From: Polyangiaceae bacterium
GTDB lineage: Bacteria > Myxococcota_A > Polyangia > Polyangiales > Polyangiaceae
DNA: 64,000 nt
NCBI GenBank assembly: GCA_015075635.1
Contig: JABTUA010000003.1
Coordinates: 620,001 to 684,000 of the forward strand
Direction: 5' to 3'
Position 1 is the stretch's first letter. Each line of letters begins with the position of its first letter. Positions 1 to 5,663 of this stretch are shown piece by piece. The notes under the pieces are model-generated. The model was not told the origin of the DNA. It saw only the letters and a program-made list of their open reading frames with translations, and ran no database searches. The position numbers and the translations under genes were made by a program.

Positions 1-75
1 TGCCCCTGCCCACTGCCCCGTGCACCCGCGCACTCCGGCGGGCGTGCGCAGCGGGCAGGGGGCAACGGGAGTGCG
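1..75 (+). repeat. GC-rich dispersed repeat, copy 1
   Basis: The top strand reads CCCTGCCCACTGCCCC, then GTGCACCCGCGCACTCC. Nearly the same string occurs inverted at 1751-1812, and diverged forms lie at 2676-2750, 3562-3690 and 4809-4892. Positions 52-68 also carry the reverse complement of a piece of the 2676-2750 copy (GTTGCCCCCTGC), so this copy is partly an inverted pair. It sits just before the first toxin-antitoxin pair. No coding potential is apparent. Confidence 0.7.
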
Positions 76-137
76 TCGGGCGAGGAGGGGAGAGCGGGGG
101 CGGGGAGCGACCACGGTCGGTTGACCGCTCTGCCGCA

Positions 138-154
138 GTATGACAAATTCATAC
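138..154 (+). promoter_or_regulatory. Inverted repeat, probable autoregulatory operator of the MazEF-like pair
   Basis: GTATGA and TCATAC form a perfect 6-bp inverted repeat around a 5-nt spacer, ending one base before the GTG start of the antitoxin. This is an AT-rich island in very GC-rich surroundings. RHH antitoxins normally bind such palindromes at their own promoter. A TTGACC (-35-like) lies at 121-126. The binding role is inferred. Confidence 0.55.
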
Positions 155-155
155 C

Positions 156-413
156 GTGGTTGAAAAGCTCGCCATCAGCTTGGACCGCGAGCTCTTGCGC
201 AGAGCCGAGCAGCTTCGCCGCGCGACGGGGGAGTCGCGGAGCGCGCTGGTCGCTCGGGCCCTGCGGCAACTGCTGCGCGCGCAGGAGGTGGAGCAGCTGG
301 CGCGGGACTACGTCGCGGCCTACCGCCGGGTGCCCGAGACCCCGCTGGAGGTCCGTGCGGCGCGGGCGCTCGCGAAGAAGTCACTGGCGCGTGTCGAGTG
401 GGACGATGCGTGA
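156..413 (+). CDS. Ribbon-helix-helix antitoxin paired with a MazF-like toxin
   Basis: An 85-residue protein with the pattern of a ribbon-helix-helix antitoxin: a short strand near the N-terminus (KLAISLDRELL), then helices containing RRATGESRSALVARALRQLL, followed by a charged C-terminal tail that would wrap the toxin. The GTG start at 156 is chosen because it gives the RHH strand directly after the start and lies next to the 138-154 palindrome. Its stop is 9 nt before the downstream MazF-like toxin, the normal antitoxin-first order. It probably neutralises that toxin and represses the operon. The family is assigned by fold pattern and neighbour; a close relative is not recognised. Confidence 0.8.
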   Translation: MVEKLAISLDRELLRRAEQLRRATGESRSALVARALRQLLRAQEVEQLARDYVAAYRRVPETPLEVRAARALAKKSLARVEWDDA

Positions 414-422
414 CGCAAGGTC

Positions 423-731
423 ATGAAGCGCGGTGAGGTCTGGTGGGCGCGCCTGGACAAGAGGCGCCCGGTGGTGCTGGTCTCTCGCGAGGAGGCCTAC
501 GCGGTGCGGGCGATGGTCATTGCCGCCCCGGTGTCCACCACGATTCGGGGGTTCGCGGTCGAGGTGAAGGTCGGCCGAAGCGAAGGCCTTCCGCGAGCCG
601 GCGTCGTCAACTGCGACTGGCTGGTCACCGTGCCCAAGGCGGACTTGATCGAGCGCGCCGGGCGCCTGGCTCCCGCCAAGGTCCGGCTGTTGGACGACGC
701 CCTGCGCTTCGCCCTGGGCCTCGAGGACTGA
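423..731 (+). CDS. mazF: MazF/PemK-family endoribonuclease toxin
   Basis: A 102-residue protein, close to the usual MazF length of about 110. The N-terminal KRGEVWWARLDKRRPVVLVS is the conserved PemK/MazF beta-barrel opening. The RRPVVLVS strand carries the usual catalytic Arg region, and the later AAPVSTTIRG matches the segment holding the conserved Thr/Ser. Family members cut single-stranded mRNA at short motifs and halt translation; the target here cannot be read from sequence. It follows the RHH antitoxin by 9 nt. The last 16 nt of the gene (encoding GLED and the stop) recur at 1846-1861, evidence that a second mazF copy once lay there. Confidence 0.9.
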   Translation: MKRGEVWWARLDKRRPVVLVSREEAYAVRAMVIAAPVSTTIRGFAVEVKVGRSEGLPRAGVVNCDWLVTVPKADLIERAGRLAPAKVRLLDDALRFALGLED

Positions 732-748
732 CACCGGCAGGCCGGCAA

Positions 749-938
749 TCACAGCACGACGGTGGCGTCGTCGATCGGGGTTCGCGCCGCTGCAACGGTC
801 GAGCAGGATACGTGGACGTAGCGGGCGGTGCTGCGAGGGCTCCCGTGCCCGAGCAGCTGCTGAATCACGGGGAGCTCCGTGCCCCGCTCGAGCGAGTGGG
901 TGGCGAAGGTGTGCCGGAGCACGTACAGAGTGACGCGT
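749..938 (-). pseudogene. C-terminal fragment of a duplicated tyrosine recombinase
   Basis: About 190 nt nearly identical to the 3' part of the intact recombinase at 1880-2629. It encodes the segment with the LLGH box, the catalytic Tyr region and a final PIDDAT-type end, with a stop at 749-751. The Arg and Lys catalytic segments are missing, so it cannot be an active recombinase. Homology with the intact copy extends leftward into the end of mazF, so the duplicated block included the mazF/recombinase junction. Beyond about 938 the two sequences part. Confidence 0.75.
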
Positions 939-1060
939 GGGAACGATCTTCGAAAAGCGCCGCGAGGCGCCGGGCTTGCCTGCTCTCGAGCTCACCGCGG
1001 CAGCTCGCAGCATGCAACCAAGCCGCGCGCGTTCGAGCAAGCTGCGCACACGCGCAGGAT
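939..1060. other. Unassigned sequence between gene fragments
   Basis: Roughly 120 nt between the recombinase fragment and the four-helix-bundle fragment. I see no credible gene, RNA or palindrome in it. Overlapping open frames here are GC-driven shadows. Together with the two flanking fragments it makes the 385-nt stretch 732-1116 a graveyard of partial genes. Confidence 0.5.
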
Positions 1061-1112
1061 TCACCCTGCGCGCTCGACCAGGCGACCGAGGGTACCGATG
1101 ATGCGGTTGAAG
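1061..1112 (-). pseudogene. C-terminal fragment of a four-helix-bundle protein gene
   Basis: On the minus strand this encodes SFNRIIGTLGRLVERAG and a stop at 1061-1063. It matches, with one substitution, the C-terminus of the intact protein at 4315-4641. Upstream homology ends abruptly next to the VapC stop at 1117. Only about 17 codons remain, so it is a relic. Confidence 0.7.
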
Positions 1113-1116
1113 CTCG

Positions 1117-1491
1117 CTAGGCGAGCTCGAGCTTGCCCACTCGAACGAAGTGCCGGAAGTCGGGGTCCCGCGTGACGAGCGGCACATGATGATCGATGCA
1201 GGTCTGTGCGATCAAGGTGTCCGCGAGCCGTGCGCGCAGGCCGCGGGCCAGGACCTTCGCACGCAACACGCCGGAACGCTCCCAAAAGCCATCCAACAAG
1301 TCGAGCTGGGGCAGAGCCAGGAACAGCTTGGCGGTCGAAGCGGGCAACTTTGGATTGCTCAACAGCTCGCACAGTACCGGAGGTGGAAGAACGGCGTGCC
1401 CGTGCTCGAGCGCAAGCTCGACCTTTTCGACATCAGCGCCAGAGTGGTCCGCCAGATACGCGCCCCACGAGCTGGTGTCGATCGCGATCAC
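1117..1491 (-). CDS. vapC: PIN-domain ribonuclease toxin (VapC family)
   Basis: A 124-residue PIN-domain protein. The first conserved Asp is in VIAIDTSSW, a conserved Glu is in PPVLCELL, and the C-terminal acidic cluster is DTLIAQTC followed by LVTRDPDF. These acidic residues coordinate Mg2+ in VapC ribonucleases, which typically cut tRNA or rRNA. The GTG start overlaps the stop of the upstream antitoxin by 4 nt (GTGA), indicating coupled translation. Length is normal for VapC. Confidence 0.9.
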   Translation of the reverse strand: MIAIDTSSWGAYLADHSGADVEKVELALEHGHAVLPPPVLCELLSNPKLPASTAKLFLALPQLDLLDGFWERSGVLRAKVLARGLRARLADTLIAQTCIDHHVPLVTRDPDFRHFVRVGKLELA

Positions 1492-1694
1492 GTGCGGTCT
1501 TCCCGGAGCTCGTCGAGGTCGAGCTCGAGATCGATCTTGCCGCGGAGTCGCTTCAGCCCGTCGTAAGCCTGCCGGGCCGCGACGAGCTCGAGCCCTCTCC
1601 GCACGGTCGGCGCAAGCCCGAGACCGGTCGCGCGCTTGGCTCGCCGCACGAGCTCATCCGGAACGACGACCGTGATCTTCCGGGCTGCCTTCAT
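1488..1694 (-). CDS. vapB: RHH-type antitoxin of the VapC pair
   Basis: A 68-residue protein beginning MKAARKITVVVPDELVRRA, which is a ribbon-helix-helix strand followed by helix 1. The C-terminal KIDLELDLDEL tail would bind the toxin. The ATG at 1694 is chosen because it places the RHH strand at the start; an in-frame ATG at 1718 is possible but would place coding sequence through the operator repeats at 1693-1726. It overlaps vapC by 4 nt, with the antitoxin first. Confidence 0.85.
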   Translation of the reverse strand: MKAARKITVVVPDELVRRAKRATGLGLAPTVRRGLELVAARQAYDGLKRLRGKIDLELDLDELREDRT

Positions 1695-1726
1695 ACCAGC
1701 ATGGATACCAGCACCCATGCTGGCAT
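1693..1726 (-). promoter_or_regulatory. Repeated half-sites at the antitoxin start, probable operator
   Basis: Two direct copies of ATACCAGCA (1693-1701 and 1705-1713) are followed by an inverted relative. CCAGCATGG (1696-1704) and CCATGCTGG (1715-1723) form a perfect 9-bp inverted repeat. The cluster overlaps the ATG of the antitoxin. Multiple half-sites suit cooperative binding by RHH dimers. Binding is inferred. Confidence 0.6.
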
Positions 1727-1750
1727 GCAACGCACCCACCCCTGGGACTG

Positions 1751-1812
1751 CGCACGCCCGCCGGAGTGCGCGGGTGCAGCGGGCAGTGGGCAGTGGGCAG
1801 GGGCAGGGCGGA
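1751..1812 (-). repeat. GC-rich dispersed repeat, copy 2 (inverted)
   Basis: Read on the minus strand, this matches copy 1 (1-75) almost base for base over the CACCCGCGCACTCCGGCGGG section, with an extra CACTGCC unit. It lies upstream of the RHH-VapC pair. Opposite orientation relative to copy 1 means the interval between them could invert by recombination. Confidence 0.7.
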
Positions 1813-1845
1813 GGCCGTGGAGCTGGCGCGCGCGGCCAGCGGGGA

Positions 1846-1861
1846 CCGGGCCTCGAGGACT
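1846..1861 (+). pseudogene. Relic of a mazF 3' end
   Basis: GGGCCTCGAGGACTGA is identical to the end of the intact mazF (GLED and stop). It sits in the same position relative to the recombinase 3' end as the intact mazF does to the recombinase fragment at 749-938. It indicates that a mazF-recombinase block was duplicated and the second mazF then lost. Confidence 0.65.
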
Positions 1862-1879
1862 GACGCCAACCGGCGGGCA

Positions 1880-2629
1880 TCACAGCGCGAAGGTGGCGTC
1901 GTCGATCGGGGTTCGCGCTGCTGCCACGGTCGAGCAGGATACGTGGACGTAGCGGGCGGTGCTGCGAGGGCTCTTGTGTCCGAGCAGCTGCTGAATCACG
2001 GGGAGCTCCGTGCCCTGCTCGAGCGAGTGGGTGGCGAAGGTGTGCCGGAGCACGTGCGGCGTGACGCGCTTCGGGATGCCCGCGTCCTGGGCCGCGCGGG
2101 CGAGCGCTCGCCGCGCGACCTCGGCGTGAACTGGACGCCCGCGACGGGACGCGAACAACCACGGTGGCGCTGGTCTCACGACGCACGCGTAGGCGCGGAG
2201 CACGCCGGCGAGGCGAGCGCCAAGCGTCACCAGCCGCTCGTGCCCGCCCTTCGCGCCGGTCACGCGGATCACGCCGCGCTCGACGTCCACGTCCTCCATC
2301 TTCAGCGCGCACGCCTCCGACAGGCGCAGGCCGGTGGCGTACATGGTCAGGAACATCGTCCGAAAGACGGGCGAGCGCAGCGCGCCCAGGAGCCTCATCA
2401 CCTCGCCCGTGCTCAGCACGACCGGCAAGCGCCGGGGCCCGGCGCGGCGAGACAGGAACGCGACCGCCTCCGGCCGGCCCAGCGTCCTCCGGAACAGGAA
2501 GCGGACGGCGGCGTACTGCTGGCGCACGCGGCCCGCGCTGGTGTCACGGGCCGCCGTCTCACGAGCCCAGGCGCGCAGGCGCGCCGGAGTCAGCTCGCTC
2601 ACGCTGGCCGACTCGAGCAGCTTGCCCAC
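1880..2629 (-). CDS. Tyrosine recombinase (XerC/XerD-like), probably 5'-truncated or phase-shifted
   Basis: A 249-residue protein with a complete catalytic set: Arg in ATGLRLSEA, Lys in TGAKGGHE, HVLRH, the His of LLGHKS and Tyr in TARYVHVS. Such enzymes join DNA strands through a covalent Tyr intermediate. The GTG at 2629 is the first usable start, but coding sequence clearly continues upstream in the same frame (AGYSPHTRRAHLAAV, a typical core-binding N-terminal helix). No start codon exists in that frame before the dispersed repeat. A GTG at 2697-2699 would be in frame if the adjacent run of eight G (2683-2690 on this strand) were seven. XerC/D proteins are usually about 300 residues, so some N-terminal sequence is missing or off-frame. 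It lies among toxin-antitoxin genes and may mobilise them. Confidence 0.85.
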   Translation of the reverse strand: MGKLLESASVSELTPARLRAWARETAARDTSAGRVRQQYAAVRFLFRRTLGRPEAVAFLSRRAGPRRLPVVLSTGEVMRLLGALRSPVFRTMFLTMYATGLRLSEACALKMEDVDVERGVIRVTGAKGGHERLVTLGARLAGVLRAYACVVRPAPPWLFASRRGRPVHAEVARRALARAAQDAGIPKRVTPHVLRHTFATHSLEQGTELPVIQQLLGHKSPRSTARYVHVSCSTVAAARTPIDDATFAL

Positions 2630-2675
2630 CGCCGCCAGGTGCGCGCGCCGCGTGTGTGGCGAGTAGCCGGCGAGG

Positions 2676-2750
2676 TCCTCCGCCCCCCCCTCGTCCCACT
2701 TCGCGCCCCGCTCTGCCCCTGCCCGTTGCCCCCTGCACCCGCGCTCCCAG
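2676..2750 (+). repeat. GC-rich dispersed repeat, copy 3, with C8 tract
   Basis: It contains CCTCCG, a run of eight C (2683-2690), TCGTCCCACTTCGCGCCCCG and CCCTGCACCCGCGC. The copy at 3562-3690 has the same order but thirteen C. This copy abuts, and on the minus strand runs into, the 5' end of the recombinase reading frame. Confidence 0.7.
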
Positions 2751-2789
2751 CGGGCAGCGCGCCAGCTTGCCGGCCGGAGGCCATGGGGC

Positions 2790-2812
2790 TATTCTGGTCA
2801 GGGTGACCAGAA
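2790..2812 (+). promoter_or_regulatory. Perfect palindrome overlapping a -10-like box and the Phd antitoxin start
   Basis: TTCTGGTCA (2792-2800) and TGACCAGAA (2804-2812) form a perfect 9-bp inverted repeat around GGG. TATTCT at 2790-2795 is a good -10 box 7 nt before the GTG start at 2803, so a bound antitoxin would block both RNA polymerase and the start codon. Autoregulation through such palindromes is usual for Phd/YefM antitoxins. Confidence 0.7.
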
Positions 2813-3126
2813 CGAGGAAAGCGCCCGAAACCAAGCCGAAGCCGCGAGCACGCGGGGGTCGCATCCGGGCCAACCGTTGGGCCCTTCAAGATGCAAAGGC
2901 GCGCTTCAGCGAGCTAGTGCGGCGAGCATCGAGCGAAGGGCCGCAGCACGTGACCGTACACGGGCACGAACAGGTGGTGGTCGTGGCCGCCGACGAGTAC
3001 CAGCGCCTCGCCGGCAGCCGAACGGGTGCGGAGCTGGTGGCCGCGCTCCAGGCGTCACCTCATCGGGACGTCGACATCGAGCCGCCGCGCCTTCCGCTCC
3101 CCGTGCGCGCCGTGGATTTGCCGTGA
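2803..3126 (+). CDS. Phd/YefM-family antitoxin
   Basis: A 107-residue protein. After a basic, Pro-rich N-terminal stretch of about 25 residues comes the Phd/YefM core: WALQDAKARFSELVRRASS, then GPQHVTVHGHEQVVVVAADEY. The core folds as a DNA-binding dimer and the C-terminal tail (DVDIEPPRLPLP) binds the toxin. GTG 2803 is the only reasonable in-frame start and lies inside the operator. It overlaps the downstream toxin by 4 nt (GTGA). Confidence 0.88.
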   Translation: MTRTRKAPETKPKPRARGGRIRANRWALQDAKARFSELVRRASSEGPQHVTVHGHEQVVVVAADEYQRLAGSRTGAELVAALQASPHRDVDIEPPRLPLPVRAVDLP

Positions 3127-3551
3127 GTGGCTGGCTGCTCGACACGAACGTGCTCTCGGAGCTTCGGCGCGCTCGTCCGGCGCAGCGAGTGGTTGCCTTC
3201 GTCGCCTCCCAGCCGCTGGCGTCGCTCTTCGTCAGCACCGTCACGCTGGCGGAGATCAGGTTTGGGATCGAGCGCCTCGATGACGCCGTGCGCCGCCGCG
3301 AGCTGGGCGCGTGGCTCGAACACCGCGTGCGGCCGATGTTCGAGCAGCGCGTGCTTCAGGTGAGCGAGGACGTCATGCTCGAGTGGCGCGTGCTCGTCGA
3401 GCAGGGGCGGAAGACCGGCTACACGTACTCGCAGCCGGACCTGATCATCGCGGCCACGGCTCGCCTGCATGGCATGACCGTGGTCTCTCGCTATCACAAG
3501 GAGTACGACCGCGCGCAAGTTCCGGTGGTGAACCCCTGGTCCGACAGCTGA
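3123..3551 (+). CDS. vapC: PIN-domain ribonuclease toxin (VapC/FitB-like)
   Basis: A 142-residue PIN protein. Conserved acids are Asp in WLLDTNVLSEL, Glu in LAEIRFGIE and Asp in QPDLIIAATA. The LDTNVLSE opening and the following TYSQPDLIIA are typical of the FitB-like branch, in which the partner is often a Phd-type antitoxin, as here. It begins with GTG overlapping the antitoxin stop. The predicted activity is site-specific RNA cleavage when antitoxin is lost. Confidence 0.92.
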   Translation: MSGWLLDTNVLSELRRARPAQRVVAFVASQPLASLFVSTVTLAEIRFGIERLDDAVRRRELGAWLEHRVRPMFEQRVLQVSEDVMLEWRVLVEQGRKTGYTYSQPDLIIAATARLHGMTVVSRYHKEYDRAQVPVVNPWSDS

Positions 3552-3561
3552 CCCGCTCCCC

Positions 3562-3690
3562 TCCGCCCTCCGCCCCCCCCCCCCCTCGTCCCACTTCGCG
3601 CCCCGCCCTGCCGCTGCCCTCTGCCCCCTGCACCCGCGCACTCTGGAGGATGCGGCGAGCGCAGCGGGCCACTGCCCCCTGTACTCGCGC
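3562..3690 (+). repeat. GC-rich dispersed repeat, copy 4, with C13 tract
   Basis: A long copy: CCTCCG, a run of thirteen C (3573-3585), TCGTCCCACTTCGCGCCCCG, CCCCCTGCACCCGCGCACTC, then a second partial unit ending CCCCTGTACTCGCGCTCC. It fills most of the gap between the Phd-VapC pair and the Uma2 gene; nothing else is seen there except the -10 box at 3723. Confidence 0.7.
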
Positions 3691-3722
3691 TCCGTTCGCC
3701 TGCGGGGGCAGCAACGGACGGG

Positions 3723-3728
3723 TATACT
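3723..3728 (+). promoter_or_regulatory. -10-like box of the Uma2 gene
   Basis: TATACT lies 8 nt before the ATG at 3737 with no Shine-Dalgarno between them, implying a leaderless or nearly leaderless transcript. Confidence 0.5.
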
Positions 3729-3736
3729 TCGCAGCG

Positions 3737-4309
3737 ATGGTCCAGCGCGCTCCCGCTCCCGGCTTCGACGCGCTCTGGGAGCACCTCGCCGAGTTACCCG
3801 ACGACGTGGTGGGAGAGATCGTGGCCGGGGAGATCCGCACGACGCCTCGGCCTGATCCACCTCACCTTCGCGCCGCAGCGGGTGTCGGGGTGTTCCTGGG
3901 CGGAGCGTTCGGGATGGGGATCGGCGGGCCCGGCGGCTGGGTGATCCTCGCAGAGCCGCGCATCCGCTTCGAGGACGAGCTTCGAGTCCCCGACATCGCG
4001 GGATGGCGGGGCGAGCGCTACGCGGAGCCGGAGCGGGGTCCGTACACGCTGCCCCCCGACTGGATCTGCGAAATCCTCTCGCCCTCGACGGCGGCAGTGG
4101 GCTGCGGGGAGAAGCAGCCGCTCTACGCGCGCTCCCGAGTCGGCCACCTCTGGCTCATGGACCCGATCGCGAGGACCTTGGAGGTGCTGCGCCTTCAGGG
4201 CGACCTGTGGGTCGTCGCGGCGGTATTCACCGGGGAGGCGGTCGTGCGCGCGGAGCCCTTCGACGCCATCGAGCTGGATCTCGGAAAGATCTGGCGCGGT
4301 CGAGCCTAG
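3737..4309 (+). CDS. Uma2-family (DUF820) PD-(D/E)XK nuclease-like protein
   Basis: A 190-residue protein, normal length for Uma2. It opens with EHLAELPDDVVGEIVAGEI, the usual family start, and has the nuclease-like acidic motifs VPDIAGWR and WICEILSPST, followed by KQPLYARSRVGHLWLMDP. Uma2 proteins have a restriction-endonuclease fold, and their cellular role is poorly known. Their genes are very numerous in some bacteria, often in accessory regions. The ATG at 3737 is supported by the adjacent -10 box. It converges on the four-helix-bundle gene 5 nt downstream. Confidence 0.9.
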   Translation: MVQRAPAPGFDALWEHLAELPDDVVGEIVAGEIRTTPRPDPPHLRAAAGVGVFLGGAFGMGIGGPGGWVILAEPRIRFEDELRVPDIAGWRGERYAEPERGPYTLPPDWICEILSPSTAAVGCGEKQPLYARSRVGHLWLMDPIARTLEVLRLQGDLWVVAAVFTGEAVVRAEPFDAIELDLGKIWRGRA

Positions 4310-4314
4310 CCCGC

Positions 4315-4641
4315 TCACCCCGCGCGCTCGACCAGCCTGACCAGGGTACCGATGATGCGGTTGAAGCTGGCGCGCATGTCCTGGTCGATGGGCGCGGTGT
4401 ACCCGAAGGCCTCGGCGAGCTCCAAGCAGGCCAGCATCTCCCGCGCGGACCCGAGCGCGACGTGGTACTTCGCGGCGCGATTGCGTCCGCGGGAGTACAT
4501 GCCCTCGCCCAAGTTTTGCCCCACGCTGGCGGAGCACCTTCGAAGCTGGCGGCCGAGGTCGCGGTCCTTGCGATCGATGACGGCCATGGTTGGTCGAAGC
4601 TGGCGGATGAGGTGGAGGACGACCGGATAGATACGGAGCAT
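4315..4641 (-). CDS. Four-helix-bundle protein (23S rRNA intervening-sequence protein family)
   Basis: A 108-residue helical protein with the family pattern: PVVLHLIRQLRP, DRDLGRQLRRCSASVGQNLGEG, then GSAREMLACLELAEAFGY and a final FNRIIGTLVRLVE. The family was first found inside intervening sequences of 23S rRNA genes, but stand-alone copies like this one are common; some are linked to retroelements. No rRNA or reverse transcriptase is present here. ATG 4641 places the first helix at the start. A truncated copy of its C-terminus lies at 1061-1112, so the gene has been duplicated within the island. Confidence 0.82.
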   Translation of the reverse strand: MLRIYPVVLHLIRQLRPTMAVIDRKDRDLGRQLRRCSASVGQNLGEGMYSRGRNRAAKYHVALGSAREMLACLELAEAFGYTAPIDQDMRASFNRIIGTLVRLVERAG

Positions 4642-5007
4642 TCGGTCTTTCTCTCTTTCTGCTCGCGAGAGCGAGAGCTCGCCGCCGCCGCGCGAGCCCC
4701 TTGGGAATCCCCGGAGGGGGAGAGACCGGGTCAAGGCTCGCGCGAGCGAGAGCGAGCGCGACCGCGGCGTTAGCCGCGGCTTGGCCTTGACGCGGGCACG
4801 GCTGACCCGCCCCGCCCCCCTCCGCCCCCGCCCACCGCTCCACGCCCTCCGCCCTGCCCCTGCCCACTGCCCACTGCACTCGCGCCCCTCTGGTTCAGTG
4901 GGCGCATGCGCGGCTCTCGCGCCGCCCCTCGCCGCCCATGGCGGGCCCTCTGACGCCCTCCGCCGCGCAGCGCGCAAGGTTCAGTGGTGCGAACCTCCGC
5001 CTGGCCT
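4642..5007. other. Non-coding stretch with low-complexity repeats and a hairpin
   Basis: The left part holds purine/pyrimidine-alternating CTCGCGAGAGCGAGAG motifs. CCGCGGC (4762-4768) and GCCGCGG (4773-4779) form a perfect 7-bp hairpin with loop GTTA. It has no T-run, so it is not an obvious intrinsic terminator. The dispersed repeat copy 5 follows at 4809-4892. No gene is credible here. Confidence 0.5.
4809..4892 (+). repeat. GC-rich dispersed repeat, copy 5
   Basis: It contains CCCCCCTCCGCCCCCGCCCACC, then CTGCCCCTGCCCACTGCCCA and CTGCACTCGCGCCCC. It is the most diverged copy and marks the right edge of the accessory island; ordinary chromosomal genes begin just after it. Confidence 0.65.
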
Positions 5008-5013
5008 TAGCTT
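5008..5013 (+). promoter_or_regulatory. -10-like box of the methyltransferase gene
   Basis: TAGCTT lies 10 nt before the ATG at 5024. No Shine-Dalgarno sequence is visible. Confidence 0.35.
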
Positions 5014-5023
5014 CGAGCAGTCC

Positions 5024-5656
5024 ATGGACTTCCGCCCCCAGGTCCCGCCCGAGCACTACGACCTCGACTACGACAGCAAGATCCGCTTCATCTCGTACTG
5101 GACGCAGATCCACGAGGTCGTGAGGCTGCGCCCGAAGAGCGTCCTGGAGGTCGGCATCGGCAACGGCTTCGTGCACCGCTACCTGCGCCAGCGCGGCTAC
5201 GCGGTACACACCGTGGACGCCGACGCGCGGCTCGGGCCCGACACGGTCGCGTCGGTGGAGTCGCTGCCGTTCCGGGAGCGCGAGTTCGAGTTGGTGTGCT
5301 GCTTCGAGACGCTGGAGCACCTGCCCTTTGAGCGCTTCCGCGCGGCGGCGGAGGAGCTCCGCCGGGTCGCGGACCGCTGGGTGCTGATCAGCGTGCCGGA
5401 CGTGACGCCCTACCTGCGCTTCCACCTGGAGTGGGGCTTCCCGAAGCTGATCCTGGAGAAGCTCCTGGAGCTGCCGGCGCGGCGACCGCCGGTGCACGAG
5501 TTCGACGGCGAGCACTACTGGGAGATCGGCAAGCGGGGCTATCCGCTCTCGCGGGTGCGCGCGGAGCTCGAGTCCGCGGGCCTGGCCGTGGAGGGAACGC
5601 CGCGCATCGCGGAGGAGCCGTGGCATCGCTTCTTCCGCTGCCGCGTGCGACCCTGA
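5024..5656 (+). CDS. Class I SAM-dependent methyltransferase
   Basis: A 210-residue protein with a Rossmann methyltransferase core. Motif I is SVLEVGIGNGFVHRYL (SAM binding), the acidic end of strand 2 is AVHTVDADARL, and motif IV is FELVCCFETLEHLPFERF, typical of the Methyltransf_11 group. The C-terminal half contains HEFDGEHYWEIGKRGYPLSRV, reminiscent of sugar or lipid methyltransferases in polysaccharide clusters. The substrate is unknown. It lies 7 nt upstream of a flippase gene, so the two are probably cotranscribed and act in surface polysaccharide synthesis. ATG 5024 is favoured over upstream frame-open codons because the upstream region is repeat-derived. Confidence 0.85.
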   Translation: MDFRPQVPPEHYDLDYDSKIRFISYWTQIHEVVRLRPKSVLEVGIGNGFVHRYLRQRGYAVHTVDADARLGPDTVASVESLPFREREFELVCCFETLEHLPFERFRAAAEELRRVADRWVLISVPDVTPYLRFHLEWGFPKLILEKLLELPARRPPVHEFDGEHYWEIGKRGYPLSRVRAELESAGLAVEGTPRIAEEPWHRFFRCRVRP

Positions 5657-5663
5657 GCGCGGC

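Noticed and set aside
1636..1863. A 75-codon open frame across the dispersed repeat
   Set aside because: It starts antisense inside an antitoxin gene, crosses the repeat and ends in the mazF relic; only its last codons have meaning.
4762..4779. 7-bp hairpin as an intrinsic terminator
   Set aside because: Perfect stem, but there is no T-run on either strand and it lies upstream, not downstream, of the nearest genes.
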